From contig JABWBP010000015.1 in assembly GCA_013360445.1 (NCBI GenBank), forward strand, positions 26,710 to 90,709: a DNA stretch of 64,000 nt, written 5' to 3'. Made by a program: the position numbers and the translations under genes. The DNA is from Calditrichaceae bacterium. Lineage in GTDB: Bacteria > Calditrichota > Calditrichia > RBG-13-44-9 > J075. How positions within the stretch are numbered: the first letter of the stretch is position 1; the number at the start of each line of letters is the position of its first letter. This document shows, in pieces, positions 22,585 to 32,572 of this stretch. Below the pieces are notes generated by a model. That model searched no databases, had not been told where the DNA came from, and saw only the letters and a list, made by a program, of their open reading frames with translations.

Positions 22585-24729
22585 TCAACGCAGCAGGATC
22601 ATCTTCTGCGTGCGGGTAAACTCTCCCGCATTGATGGTGCAGAAATAGATTCCGCTGGCTGCCTCGCCGCCGCTGCGGGCGCGCCCGTCCCAGCGCACTT
22701 CGTAGAAACCGGCGGGCTGGAATTCATCCACCAGGCTGGCCACTTCCTGGCCGAGCAGGTTGTAAATTTTCAGGCTCACTTTCGCGGGACTGGCAAGCCG
22801 GTAGCGAATATAGGTTTCCGGGTTGAAGGGATTGGGATAGTTTTGTGCCAAAGCAAATTGGCTGGGCAAATTCTTGGCAGTAGGCGGTTCATCTTCAATG
22901 CCGGTGACGCCGCCTGTCAAGGTCTTCAAAATGGTGCCGTATTCTCCCACAATCCAGCCGGTGTGAGAGTTAACCATGAAAATATCCGCCAGGTAATACA
23001 AGGGTGCGCCAGTTTGCGAACTCCAGCTTAGCCCGCCATTGGTCGTTTTGATAATTACGCCCCCCTGGAAACTCACTGCCCAGCCGGTGTGCGCATCGGT
23101 AAAATGGACCTCCGTTAACGTCGGCGCGCCGGTGTAAATCGCGTTCCAGTTTGTCCCCCCGTCAGTGGTTTTTAAAACAATGCCCAGGCCGCCTACCGCC
23201 CAGCCGGTATCGGCGTCGAAAAACTGCACGGAAAATAAATTGTTGTTTGTACCGCTGGCCTGGGAATCCCAACTGTTTCCCCCATTAGTGGTTTTGAGAA
23301 TAACGCCGCCGTCCCCCACTGCCCAGCCAGTGCTGGCCCCCGCGAAATACGCCCTGCGAAGATTCTCTGGTGTTCCGGTGGGTTGGTTCACCCAGGTGTT
23401 TCCTCCGTCAGTGGTTTTAAAAAAGCTGGAGGCGCTCATTGCCCAGCCAGTATCGGCATTCAGGAAATATACCCAGTATAAGAGCGGCCACCAACTTTGG
23501 TTCTGTTGAAGCCAGGTATTCCCCCCATCCGTGGTTTTGAAAATAGCGCCTGCACGCGATATGGGATGCCCTCCGACTACCCAACCGGTATCCGCATTCA
23601 CAAAATAAACAGAACTCCATGGGGGCGACATATTCTGTCGAATCCAATGGTTTCCGCCATCAGTGGTTTTTAGGATGATTCCGTCATTCAAAGGAGGACC
23701 CTGTCCCACCGCCCAACCCAGATTGGCATCTAAAAACTGAACCGCCTCTAATGTATAGGGTGTAACGATGCTGCTTTGAAAATTCCAACCGGTTCCGCCG
23801 GTGGTCTTTAAAATAACGCCATGCCACCCCACTGCCCAACCGGCATTACCGGCTGAAAAATGAAGCGCATTCAGCGTCATCAAGCTTCCGGGATCTTCAA
23901 TCCACCAGGAGTTTCCTCCATTGACCGTTTTTAGAATTACCCCATAGTCTCTTGAACTGCCGCCCATCGCCCAGCCAAGATGTTGGTTTACAAAATGGAT
24001 AGCTCTCAAATGATGGCTTGTGGGGCTCGATTGGGGATGCCAGGTATTCCCGCCATCAGTGCTTTGAGAAATAAACCCATAACTCCCTGCAACCCATCCT
24101 GTATCGGCATTGATAAACTGGATTGCTCTTGCACCTCCACCGACGTATTGGGCATGCCAACTGTTTCCTCCATCGGTAGTCTTTAGGATACTGTCGTACC
24201 CTGCCACCACCCAACCTGTAACGGCATTGATAAATTGCACAGACCAGAAGTCATACGAAATTCCCGGATATTGATCATTCCAGGTATTTCCGCCATCGAT
24301 AGTCTTTATAATCGTGCCCCCTTTTCCTACTGCCCAGCCAATCATGTCACTGACAAAATCGACTCCCCACAGGTCATTGTTCGTCCCGCTGTTTTGGATA
24401 TACCAGTTATTTCCGCCATCACTGGTATTAAGAAGGATACCATTGCTTCCAACGGCCCAGCCAACCTGATGGTTTATGAAATCTAAAGAATAAAGATCAT
24501 CTGTTACTCCGGCAGTTAGATACTGAAAATCCCAATGAACACCTCCGTCGGTTGTCCGCATAACGGTTCCCGCGTCCCCTACTGCCAGGGCGAAATTCTC
24601 ATTGAAGACATGCACATCGCGCAGTGTTTGTCCCTGCGGGCGCGGATTTTGCCAGAACCAGTCGGATTGGCAAAATACATCCATACCAGGTAAGAGATTG
24701 AGGGTTAACCAAATGCTAAGAAATCTCAT
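22585..24729 (-). CDS. Secreted YCF48/BNR-like repeat protein with Por-type C-terminal sorting domain
   Basis: The 714-residue product has an N-terminal signal-like segment and about 14 repeats of roughly 43 residues with the core TGWAVG-x-G-x-ILKTTDGGNTW, the YCF48/sialidase-like propeller repeat. The C-terminal 85 residues (NYPNPFNPETYIRYRL ... KMILLR) form a FlgD/type-A sorting domain of the kind cleaved by type IX-like secretion. The protein is probably exported to the cell surface or medium; its ligand is unknown. AAGGAGG lies seven bases before the ATG. Its last 260 bases are almost identical to those of the next gene upstream, suggesting a duplicated sorting cassette. Confidence 0.88.
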   Translation of the reverse strand: MRFLSIWLTLNLLPGMDVFCQSDWFWQNPRPQGQTLRDVHVFNENFALAVGDAGTVMRTTDGGVHWDFQYLTAGVTDDLYSLDFINHQVGWAVGSNGILLNTSDGGNNWYIQNSGTNNDLWGVDFVSDMIGWAVGKGGTIIKTIDGGNTWNDQYPGISYDFWSVQFINAVTGWVVAGYDSILKTTDGGNSWHAQYVGGGARAIQFINADTGWVAGSYGFISQSTDGGNTWHPQSSPTSHHLRAIHFVNQHLGWAMGGSSRDYGVILKTVNGGNSWWIEDPGSLMTLNALHFSAGNAGWAVGWHGVILKTTGGTGWNFQSSIVTPYTLEAVQFLDANLGWAVGQGPPLNDGIILKTTDGGNHWIRQNMSPPWSSVYFVNADTGWVVGGHPISRAGAIFKTTDGGNTWLQQNQSWWPLLYWVYFLNADTGWAMSASSFFKTTDGGNTWVNQPTGTPENLRRAYFAGASTGWAVGDGGVILKTTNGGNSWDSQASGTNNNLFSVQFFDADTGWAVGGLGIVLKTTDGGTNWNAIYTGAPTLTEVHFTDAHTGWAVSFQGGVIIKTTNGGLSWSSQTGAPLYYLADIFMVNSHTGWIVGEYGTILKTLTGGVTGIEDEPPTAKNLPSQFALAQNYPNPFNPETYIRYRLASPAKVSLKIYNLLGQEVASLVDEFQPAGFYEVRWDGRARSGGEAASGIYFCTINAGEFTRTQKMILLR

Positions 24730-24780
24730 GAGTTAACCTCCTTTTTCAAAATGCACAATTGCAAGGGCTTTGTAGCTCGC

Positions 24781-27700
24781 TCAGCGCAGCAGGATCATCT
24801 TCTGCGTGCGGGTAAACTCTCCCGCGTTAATGGTGAAGAAGTAAACCCCGCTGGCCGCCTCCCCGCCGCTGCGGGCGCGCCCGTCCCAGCGCACTTCATA
24901 GAAACCGGCGGGCTGAAATTCATCCACCAGGCTGGCCACTTCCTGGCCGAGCAGGTTGTAGATTTTCAGGCTCACTTTCGCGGAACTGGCGAGCCGGTAG
25001 CGAATATAGGTTTCCGGGTTGAAGGGGTTGGGATAATTTTCCAATAAAGCGTGGTCGGAAGGCTGCATCAACACCACGTTGCCGCTCTCCGCTTCGATGA
25101 AGCTGTCCGTGCCCACTAACAGCACAAAACGGTTATCTTCCCCGGGGGAAAGGTCGCGCAGGGAGACCCGCTGCCCCTCGCTAAGGTGATAGCGGTTGCG
25201 GTATTTGGCGTCGAACAGCACCACCCGGAAATTCGCGGGCAGGTTTTCGAGGTTCCGCAGCCGGAAATCCACGATCCGGCCGGAGCTATTGATATTGAAA
25301 TACCACACCTCGCCCTGGGAATTCAGGGGCCGGAAGTCGCTGCAAAAATCCGCCCGGGTGGGGTTCCATTCGGGGTGGCGGAAATACATGGAGACGTATT
25401 CATCTCCCATCACCGGGGGGTTGGAATAGTCCAGGTAATCCCGCCCCGGTTTGGCCTGGCCGTGCATGCCCACCACGCTGATAGCGTAATTGAGCGCGCT
25501 CTCCGCAACCATCTGGAGCTGCCAGCCGCTCTCTTCGCCGGGGGATTTTGCCAGCAACGGCGCTCCCGAGGCGGGCAGTTGGGGATAGAAGATGAGCCGC
25601 ACGCTTCTACCGGCTTTATTATACACCGCGTAACCGGTCCAGGGCGAGATGGTAAAATTGGCGTTCACTAACGGAGTCCAACCGACCTTCTCGAACCCTC
25701 CCCCGGTGGTCAGCAGGGTAAAGTCCGTGCCCCCCTCGTAACGGTACACCTGCAAAGAATCTTTGAAATCCGAGACCACCTGGTTCCAGGTGACGTCGAA
25801 GGCATAGGGGGAACCAAGCTGGTTCCATCCCTCTTGAAGGGTGACGGTGTAAGAGTCCACCGGCGTGGTACGCATTTCCGGAAAATCAATGATCCGGGTG
25901 GGGATGCTTCCCTGGTTGTCGTCCCGCAGGTAGAGCCAGAAAGCGTTTCCGGGCAGGAAGCGCCCGTAATCGCCCATGTTGTTCAACTGCCCGCGATTGT
26001 GGTAGTTGGAGTTCACCCCGGAGGAATCGGTGCGGTAAATTCGCCAGGAGAAGTCTCCTTCCCCGCCTAAGTCGGCCAGCACCGCATCGATGCTGCTGTT
26101 GGCCACGCTGGTAGGCTCGAAGGGCAGGGAGTACATCATCCAGCGATTGACCTGGTTTTGGGAAAAGGTATCCGGCAGCGCCCCCGCGGGAATGAGCACG
26201 GCGGCATAGCGGGTGGAATCCGTGGTAATGGAGAAGCCGTCGAGCACTTCTAAAACCATTTTCAGGCCGTTCACGGTGATGTCTGCGGCGGGGATGGTTC
26301 CGCTATAAAGCCCGGCGGATTGCTCCACCAGGGTAAGCTGCCGCGGAAAGCCCACGCTGTTTCCGAATCCGTAGCGCAGCGTTACAGATTGGATTACCGT
26401 GTCCGCGGAAACGTTCGCTTCCACGCCGACATTCTGGTTCAGGCGCACTTCCGACAAATTGAAAGCGTTGATCTGCGGGCGATTGACCCCCCGCCCATCC
26501 AGGGCGACGCCGACGAGGGGATTTGCCGGATCGTTGCTGAGAATTTGCAGCAGCGCATTTTTGAATCCCGCGCTGCCCGGTCTGAAACCGACCAGGATTT
26601 CCTGCTCTCCCCCCTCTTCCGGGATGATGAGGGGCAGGGGCGGGAAATCGACCAGGGTGAAATCCTCCCCGTTTTCGCCGCTGAAGAGGGTATCGCTGAT
26701 TTCTAACGGCGCGCTGCCCGGGTTGGTGATGCGCAGCGGCAGGATTTTCAACAAATTTACGCCGGTATTGCCGAACGAAAGGGTATCGGCGCCCAGGGTA
26801 ATGATCGGGATGGCGCCGATGCCGATCGCCGGCACCGCCAGGGTCGGCTCGTCCGGGTCGTCGCTGAGGAAACGCAGCTCCGCGGATTTCTCACCCAGGC
26901 TGTCGGGAGTAAAGCGCACCGTAACCGAAACCGTCTGGTCCGGCAAGATGGTAAACGGCAATCCCGGCAAATTGACGAAGCTGAACAGCTCCGGCTTCTC
27001 CCCGGCAATGGTTACACCGTTCACGGTGAGGACGGCGCCCCCCTCATTTAGCAAAATCAGGCTGCGATCTTCGCCGGTGTTGAGCACCACTTTGCCGAAA
27101 TTCAGGGTATCCGGAGAGGCGGCAATGTCCGGCTCCACGCCGATGCCTGACAGCGGAACATCCAGGGGGCTTTGGGGAGCGTTGCTGAAAATCCGGAAGG
27201 CGGCCAACTTAGGCCCTAAGTCTTTGGGGGAGAAGCGCACGCTGATCGGAACCGGCTCGCCGTTCGGGGTGACGGAAAAAGGCAGCTGCGGAATGTTCAC
27301 GATCGAGAAATGGCCCGCGTCTTCCCCGGCCATGAAGGTATCCTGCACCACCAGGGTGGCGCTGCCGCTATTGCGGATTTCCAAAACCATGACCGAATCG
27401 GTTCTTACCCGCACGCTGTCAAAATCCAATGCCCCGGGATTGGCGGCAATAGCGGGTTGAACCCCGGTTCCCCGGAGGGTGATAATGTAGGGGTCTTCAT
27501 CGGGGTCGTTGCTGCTGATGTGCAGCTCCGCGGTTTTCAATTGCAGGGAATCGGGGCGGAAACGGATGGTAATGGGAAGCTTGATAGCCGTATCCGGAGG
27601 CAGAACCGCGGGCAGCGGGGGCATCGATACGATAGAGAACAAGTAGGCATATTGCCCGGCAAAAGCGGTATCGCTGATGGTGAGGGGCGCTCTTCCTTCG

Positions 27701-29502
27701 TTGAAAATTCTGACGATTCCGGTGGTTTCCTGGCCGAGCAAAACGTTGCCGAGATCCAGGGGAACGGGTCTGGCGGCGATATCCGGCACGGTTCCGATTC
27801 CCTCCAGGGGAATATCGTAGGGATTTTCATCCGGGGTATTATTGACCAGTCTCAATATCGCATTTTTCGTCCCCCCGGTGGTGGGAATAAATTGAACCGG
27901 TATGGACACGGAGTCGATCCCTGGCCGCACCGTAAACGGAAGCGGGGGAATCCCGGAAAAGACGAATTGATTGGCGTCGTTTCCCACAATGGCAATGTCG
28001 CTGACGATCAAATCCACGTTCCCGACGTTCTTGATGATGGTGCTCAATTCTGCGCTGGAGTCAACCACTACTTCACCGAAATCCAGTTCCGCGGGAGAAG
28101 CGAGAATATCCGGTTTTACCCCGAATCCATCCAGGGAAACAAAGAAGGGATTTTGCGGAGGATCCGGGTCATTGTTGATGAGGGCTAAGAAAGCCTCCTT
28201 GGTGCCGATAGAAGTCGGCAAGAAACGCACCCGGATGGTCACCGGGGGAGCGCCGGGATTGATTTTGATGGGCAGCGGGGGAAGGTTGAAGAGGCTGAAC
28301 TGGTTGCCGTTCGTTCCCACAATTGGCGCGGCGGTAATAAACAGCGGCCCTTCGCCGGTGTTGCTTACCTGGAGGGACAATTCCGAAAATGAAGTTACCA
28401 GCACATTCCCGAAGGACAAAGTGTTGGCGGACACCGCTATCTGCGCAAAAACCCCCCTGCCGGAGAGCGGGATGCTCAGGGGATTTTGGGTAAGATCGTT
28501 GTGGGTAATGATCAGGAAGGCGGTAACGTTGCCCTGGGCTTTGGGGGAAAATTTGACGCTGATAGTCAGCGGTCCCCCGCCCGGGGGAAGGGTATCCGGC
28601 AATTGCGGCGGGCTTACCAGGCTGAAAAGAGTATCCAGATCGTTGGCAATATCCAGACTCTGGATGAATAGGTTTCCCTGGCCGGTATTGAAAATGGACA
28701 CCGTGGCGGTGGAATCGGAATTCACCAGCACTCTCCCGAAATTCAGGCTGGCGGGGGTTACGGAGATGGTCGGGCTGACCCCGGTTCCGTTTAAAACAAC
28801 GTCAAAAGGATTCTCGTCGGGGTCATTGCTGGCGATCCGCAGAAACGCAGTTTTTAACCCTGCGGAGGTGGGGCGAAAGCGCATTTGCAGCGGAACAGCG
28901 CCGCCGGGAGCGATAGTAACCGGGGGAGTGGGCGGGGCCATCAGGGAGAATTGATTGGCATTGCTTCCGGTAATCTGGAAAGAACTGATAACCAAGTTGG
29001 AATTCCCGATATTCGATACGCTGACGGTGAGGATCAACTCGGAGTTGGTGGTTACGTTCCCGAACTCCAGGGGGTTGGGAGCGGCGTTGATATCCGGGGC
29101 CAGGCCGGTGCCGGTCAGAACCACATCCAGGGTATCTCGTTCGGGGTCGGGATCGTCGCTAATGATCCGTAAAACGGCAAATTTCTGCCCGAACGAGGTG
29201 GGGGCAAAGAGAACGTCTATAGGGGATAAACTGGCCCCGGGCCCCACCACCACCGGCAGGGTAGGCGGGTTGGGGAGCGAAAAATGAGTGGGATTGGTTC
29301 CCACGATCTCCATGCTGCTTATCGTTAAACCTGCGTTGCCGGTATTGGAAATGATAATCGCCCGCACGGAGTCCGAGTTTACCGCGACATTGCCGTAGTT
29401 CAAAACGTTCGTATTCACGGAAATGGTCGGCTGGGCAATTGCAGCGACGTTAAAACCCAAAGTCAGGCTCAGAACCAATAATTTAAGTTTCAAACTACTC
29501 AT
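24781..29502 (-). CDS. Secreted protein with nine choice-of-anchor-D (ASH-like) repeats and Por-type sorting domain
   Basis: The 1573-residue product starts with a signal peptide (LLVLSLTLGFNVAAIAQ). Nine Ig-like repeats of about 112 residues fill residues 25-1020, each opening like PDIAASPDTLNFGKVVLN and containing a FSLVNLPPLPF-type strand and an L-x-I-x-SNDPDENP turn. These match choice-of-anchor-D/ASH domains. Residues 1020-1480 form a further region with no family I recognise. The end is the same sorting domain as in the neighbouring gene (NYPNPFNPETYIRYRL ... KMILLR). AGGAGATACG precedes the ATG. A structural or adhesive surface role is likely. The three minus-strand exported genes here may be one transcription unit. 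Confidence 0.9.
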   Translation of the reverse strand: MSSLKLKLLVLSLTLGFNVAAIAQPTISVNTNVLNYGNVAVNSDSVRAIIISNTGNAGLTISSMEIVGTNPTHFSLPNPPTLPVVVGPGASLSPIDVLFAPTSFGQKFAVLRIISDDPDPERDTLDVVLTGTGLAPDINAAPNPLEFGNVTTNSELILTVSVSNIGNSNLVISSFQITGSNANQFSLMAPPTPPVTIAPGGAVPLQMRFRPTSAGLKTAFLRIASNDPDENPFDVVLNGTGVSPTISVTPASLNFGRVLVNSDSTATVSIFNTGQGNLFIQSLDIANDLDTLFSLVSPPQLPDTLPPGGGPLTISVKFSPKAQGNVTAFLIITHNDLTQNPLSIPLSGRGVFAQIAVSANTLSFGNVLVTSFSELSLQVSNTGEGPLFITAAPIVGTNGNQFSLFNLPPLPIKINPGAPPVTIRVRFLPTSIGTKEAFLALINNDPDPPQNPFFVSLDGFGVKPDILASPAELDFGEVVVDSSAELSTIIKNVGNVDLIVSDIAIVGNDANQFVFSGIPPLPFTVRPGIDSVSIPVQFIPTTGGTKNAILRLVNNTPDENPYDIPLEGIGTVPDIAARPVPLDLGNVLLGQETTGIVRIFNEGRAPLTISDTAFAGQYAYLFSIVSMPPLPAVLPPDTAIKLPITIRFRPDSLQLKTAELHISSNDPDEDPYIITLRGTGVQPAIAANPGALDFDSVRVRTDSVMVLEIRNSGSATLVVQDTFMAGEDAGHFSIVNIPQLPFSVTPNGEPVPISVRFSPKDLGPKLAAFRIFSNAPQSPLDVPLSGIGVEPDIAASPDTLNFGKVVLNTGEDRSLILLNEGGAVLTVNGVTIAGEKPELFSFVNLPGLPFTILPDQTVSVTVRFTPDSLGEKSAELRFLSDDPDEPTLAVPAIGIGAIPIITLGADTLSFGNTGVNLLKILPLRITNPGSAPLEISDTLFSGENGEDFTLVDFPPLPLIIPEEGGEQEILVGFRPGSAGFKNALLQILSNDPANPLVGVALDGRGVNRPQINAFNLSEVRLNQNVGVEANVSADTVIQSVTLRYGFGNSVGFPRQLTLVEQSAGLYSGTIPAADITVNGLKMVLEVLDGFSITTDSTRYAAVLIPAGALPDTFSQNQVNRWMMYSLPFEPTSVANSSIDAVLADLGGEGDFSWRIYRTDSSGVNSNYHNRGQLNNMGDYGRFLPGNAFWLYLRDDNQGSIPTRIIDFPEMRTTPVDSYTVTLQEGWNQLGSPYAFDVTWNQVVSDFKDSLQVYRYEGGTDFTLLTTGGGFEKVGWTPLVNANFTISPWTGYAVYNKAGRSVRLIFYPQLPASGAPLLAKSPGEESGWQLQMVAESALNYAISVVGMHGQAKPGRDYLDYSNPPVMGDEYVSMYFRHPEWNPTRADFCSDFRPLNSQGEVWYFNINSSGRIVDFRLRNLENLPANFRVVLFDAKYRNRYHLSEGQRVSLRDLSPGEDNRFVLLVGTDSFIEAESGNVVLMQPSDHALLENYPNPFNPETYIRYRLASSAKVSLKIYNLLGQEVASLVDEFQPAGFYEVRWDGRARSGGEAASGVYFFTINAGEFTRTQKMILLR

Positions 29503-29585
29503 CGTATCTCCTCAGCAGAAATGGTGAACCCACTGTTAACGGACCGGCTTGTTTTTGCACTTTCGCCTTATTTTTCCGGCGGTTT

Positions 29586-31034
29586 TTAATTTCCGCCGGG
29601 CATGCTGGGCGGAAGCCCGATTGGAACGCTCTCAATCGCCGGGCCTTCGTCCCCGTTCTGAAGCAGCAAATAGGCAACCGCTCCTGCCGTCGCCGCCGCC
29701 CCGCCGATGATCAACCATTTACCGGAAGGCCAGCTCGCTCCGCCGCCGGTGCGGGGGTTGACCAGGGAGTACTCCGCAAGCTTGTTCGGCACCACGTCGT
29801 CTCCAAAAACCTGGGTCAGATATACCTTGAAGAATTCTCCCTCCTGGGCGATGAAGAGAAAGTCGTTTTTTCGCATGTCGAAATCAGATACGTAAGGAAA
29901 GGCGTTGTGCAAATCTTCGAAGTAATTCACCGCCCGCTCTTTTTTATCCAGCCAGCGGCTGACATTGACGGAATAAAGGGGATAATTCTGCTCCGGGCGG
30001 TCTTCCTGGCAGAGAATCGCTTCTCCCCCGGCCAGCCACAACGCCGGCGTTCCCTTCAGGTGCACGTTTTTGAAGACTTCGGTTTTATAACCTTCCAGCA
30101 CCTTGTTCTTCAACATCTTGTCGCTTCCCCAGGCCAATTCGCTGACATACAGCTCGGCATTCAAATTCTGTAAGAAAGATTGCCCGACATACAATAAACG
30201 GCTGCCGGTGTAGGGGTCCCAGGAAGGCCGGGTATAGTGCGCCAGGGGGTCGTTGGTAACTTCGAAAACGTTATCCTTTTCCAGCCGCAGATTTATCACC
30301 CGAATTTGGAAAGTCTCCACTTCCCTTCCCGGGAAGCTCTCTTTTTTGGCGTAGGCCAGCAAATCGGCTCCCGGGTTGGGATTCCAGGCCGGGTTGCCCT
30401 CCGGCATGGCGGTATCGGTAACCTGGGTGATTTTGAAATTTTTGATATTCCGGTTAACATCGGCAATGATCTTATCGACCTCATGGATCAGATAGATATC
30501 CCCGTTGCCGCTGCGGTTGGAAATAAAAGCAATCGAATTCCCGTCCGGCGACCACTTAGGCTCGCTGTCCACCGCGGTGTTGGTGGTTAAGCGGATGTAG
30601 TTGCTCCCCCCGGCAAAGCCGATGTAAATGTCGCGATTGTTCTGGGAACCGTTGCTGACAAATGCAAACCACTGCTGCCCCTGGTCATCCGGGCGGGGCC
30701 GCCAATCCAGTTGGCCGTTATAGACCACCGCCTGGCGGATGCTGTCTTCCACGGTGATATTGGGACCCGCGTCCCGCAGCGCGGTGCGGATCTCGGTCAG
30801 GCGTTTAGTGCCTAAGTCATAGATGAACAGGTAGTTGTTCCCCACGGACTGGCGTTCCAGGGAAAACACCTGCGACGGGGCATAAGCAAATCGCGGTTTC
30901 GCCAGTATGCCGGTCAATTCCGGTTTTTCGCTGGATAGAATTTCCACGATTTCTCCTTGCAACTGCAAGGAGGCCTGGGAAAAAACTCCGCAGCTCAACG
31001 CTGCCAAAACAACGATCGTCACAAGAGCGCGCAT
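29586..31034 (-). CDS. TolB-like propeller protein, exported
   Basis: The 482-residue product has a signal peptide (TIVVLAALSCGVFSQ) and PD40/WD40-like blades such as EPKWSPDGNSIAFISNRSGN and NPAWNPNPGADLLAYAKKES. A hydrophobic segment near the end (WLIIGGAAATAGAVAYLLLQ) is followed by a short polar tail. It may be periplasmic and membrane-tethered, monitoring or scaffolding envelope proteins as TolB relatives do; no Tol or Pal gene is adjacent. It heads the three-gene run of exported proteins. The 570 bases upstream hold its promoter and a GCGTAAT-word palindrome. Confidence 0.8.
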   Translation of the reverse strand: MRALVTIVVLAALSCGVFSQASLQLQGEIVEILSSEKPELTGILAKPRFAYAPSQVFSLERQSVGNNYLFIYDLGTKRLTEIRTALRDAGPNITVEDSIRQAVVYNGQLDWRPRPDDQGQQWFAFVSNGSQNNRDIYIGFAGGSNYIRLTTNTAVDSEPKWSPDGNSIAFISNRSGNGDIYLIHEVDKIIADVNRNIKNFKITQVTDTAMPEGNPAWNPNPGADLLAYAKKESFPGREVETFQIRVINLRLEKDNVFEVTNDPLAHYTRPSWDPYTGSRLLYVGQSFLQNLNAELYVSELAWGSDKMLKNKVLEGYKTEVFKNVHLKGTPALWLAGGEAILCQEDRPEQNYPLYSVNVSRWLDKKERAVNYFEDLHNAFPYVSDFDMRKNDFLFIAQEGEFFKVYLTQVFGDDVVPNKLAEYSLVNPRTGGGASWPSGKWLIIGGAAATAGAVAYLLLQNGDEGPAIESVPIGLPPSMPGGN

Positions 31035-31480
31035 ATTTTGTTACCTTTGTTTGGAATTGCGGTCTATGTCTTCGGAATTGCCGCCTTCCCCTGCCGGGCA
31101 GGGCGGATGTTTAACCGTTAGCGGCAAATTTCAACGAAGTTGATGGGATTTTGTGTAAATATTTTACAGAATCGGGTTCCCTCATGTTGGTTGCTTCCGA
31201 AAACCTCGCGCCTCCCCGGCAAGTTACCCCACCCCGGCTCCCTTCGAGAATCCCGCTGCCACCGCTTTTCTATTGGGATTTGACCGAAAATTTAACCAAT
31301 TGAGACATGGATTTCAACTGTTAATTTTAATGTTTCTTGAAATTTATGTAAATAAAGCATACCGTATGCCATAGCTCGCCAATTTCGCCGGGGTCGCCTG
31401 CTGGCAGTCATAAATCACATTTCCCGGCAAGGGAATTCGTATATTTGGCGCCTTGCGTTTAGTTTAAGGTGAAGTACAGG

Positions 31481-31598
31481 GCGTAAAACGTAATGCGTAT
31501 TGCGTAATGCGTAAGAAAAACGGAATACGAAATACGTAATAAACAATACCCATCACGCCTCACTTTTACGTTTTACGCATTACGTTTCACGTATCACT
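31481..31598. repeat. Palindrome built on the GCGTAATGCGTATT word
   Basis: The left arm (31481-31530) repeats GTAAAACGTAATGCGTATTG and similar words. The right arm (31560-31598) gives the complement (ACGTTTTACGCATTACGTTT). Relatives are at 48966-49078, 60421-60560 and 61953-62245. The rest of the divergent gap (31035-31648) has a small CCCTGCC/GGCAGGG stem near 31088 and no gene. Confidence 0.85.
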
Positions 31599-31648
31599 TG
31601 AATAACGAACCGGAATAGATTAAACTGAAGAAAAGGAGCATGGCGAAT

Positions 31649-32398
31649 ATGGCAAAGATTGCAACGGTGATCCTGGCCGCCGGAAAAGGAACCCGGATGA
31701 AATCGGATTTACCCAAAGTGCTGCACGCTTTGAATAACCGCCCGATGGTAGAGTATGTCATCGACGTGGCGGAAGAAATTCACTCGGAAAAAATCGTTTT
31801 GATCGTGGGACATCAGAAAGAACTGGTCATGGAAACAGTAAACGGGCGGCGGGTCGAATTTGCCGTTCAATCCCCCCAATTGGGAACCGGCCACGCGGTT
31901 TTGCAAAGCAAACCGTTTTTCGAAAACTATACCGGAGACGTGCTGGTCTTATCCGGAGACGTTCCCCTGCTAAGGGCGGATACCCTGCGGAAATTGATCG
32001 AGATTCATGCGAAGGAAAAACCCCTGGCCACCCTCCTGACTGCCGCTATGGAAGATCCCGGCGGGTACGGCCGGGTGGTTCGCGATGGCGCGGGCTTCGT
32101 GCGCAAAATTGTGGAAGAGAAAGACGCCAGCGAGGAGATTCGCAAAATCAAAGAGATCAACGTGGGAATTTACATCTTCAAGGCGCAGCCGCTATTCGAG
32201 GTTCTGCCCATGGTGAAGAACGACAATCGCCAGGGCGAATATTACCTGCCGGACGTGTTGAAGATTTACGTGGAACGGGGGGAGAAAATCGCTGCGGTGC
32301 TCACTGAAGATGTAGAGGAAACCCATGGAATCAATACCGTGGAGCAACTCCGGCACGCGGAGGAAATCCTGCGGGCGCGGCAGCAAGCGATGGCGTAG
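31649..32398 (+). CDS. Nucleotidyltransferase equal to the GlmU uridylyltransferase domain only
   Basis: The 249-residue product starts MAKIATVILAAGKGTRMKSD, with the pyrophosphorylase loop L-A-A-G-x-G-T-R-M, and has QLGTGHAVLQ, LSGDVPLL, GYGRVVRD, EINVGIYIF and QGEYYLPDV, all typical of GlmU N-terminal domains. The left-handed beta-helix acetyltransferase half of normal GlmU (about 200 more residues) is absent and the frame ends cleanly. It should make UDP-GlcNAc from UTP and GlcNAc-1-phosphate; the acetyl transfer must be done elsewhere. AGGAG lies ten bases before this ATG; an ATG at 31640 is too close to that site. A nucleotide-sugar role fits the glycan genes later in the window. Confidence 0.88.
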   Translation: MAKIATVILAAGKGTRMKSDLPKVLHALNNRPMVEYVIDVAEEIHSEKIVLIVGHQKELVMETVNGRRVEFAVQSPQLGTGHAVLQSKPFFENYTGDVLVLSGDVPLLRADTLRKLIEIHAKEKPLATLLTAAMEDPGGYGRVVRDGAGFVRKIVEEKDASEEIRKIKEINVGIYIFKAQPLFEVLPMVKNDNRQGEYYLPDVLKIYVERGEKIAAVLTEDVEETHGINTVEQLRHAEEILRARQQAMA

Positions 32399-32400
32399 TC

Positions 32401-32570
32401 GAGGATTGGATTGTTGGAGGGTTGGAGTAATGGATTATTGGATTGATGGTCTTTAAGCGTATAGGATAGATGGCAGAGGACGGTCGAACAAACAGAGTGA
32501 TGATCATCCGCCATTGGCCAATTCCCCCTCATCCATCAATCCATTACTCCACTAATCCATCCCTCCTCAC
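32401..32570. repeat. Palindrome built on the TGGATTAATGGATT word
   Basis: GGATTGGATTGTTGGAGG and TAATGGATTATTGGATTGAT (32401-32449) face CATCCATCAATCCATTACTC and ATCCATCCCTCC (32530-32562). It lies between the converging uridylyltransferase and lspA genes. A relative is at 59216-59390. Confidence 0.85.
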
Positions 32571-32572
32571 CC

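Noticed and set aside
26399..27460. Open frame of about 350 codons antisense to the ASH-repeat protein gene
   Set aside because: It mirrors the repeated structure of the real gene and has low-complexity Ser/Thr/Arg content with no domain; it is a shadow frame.
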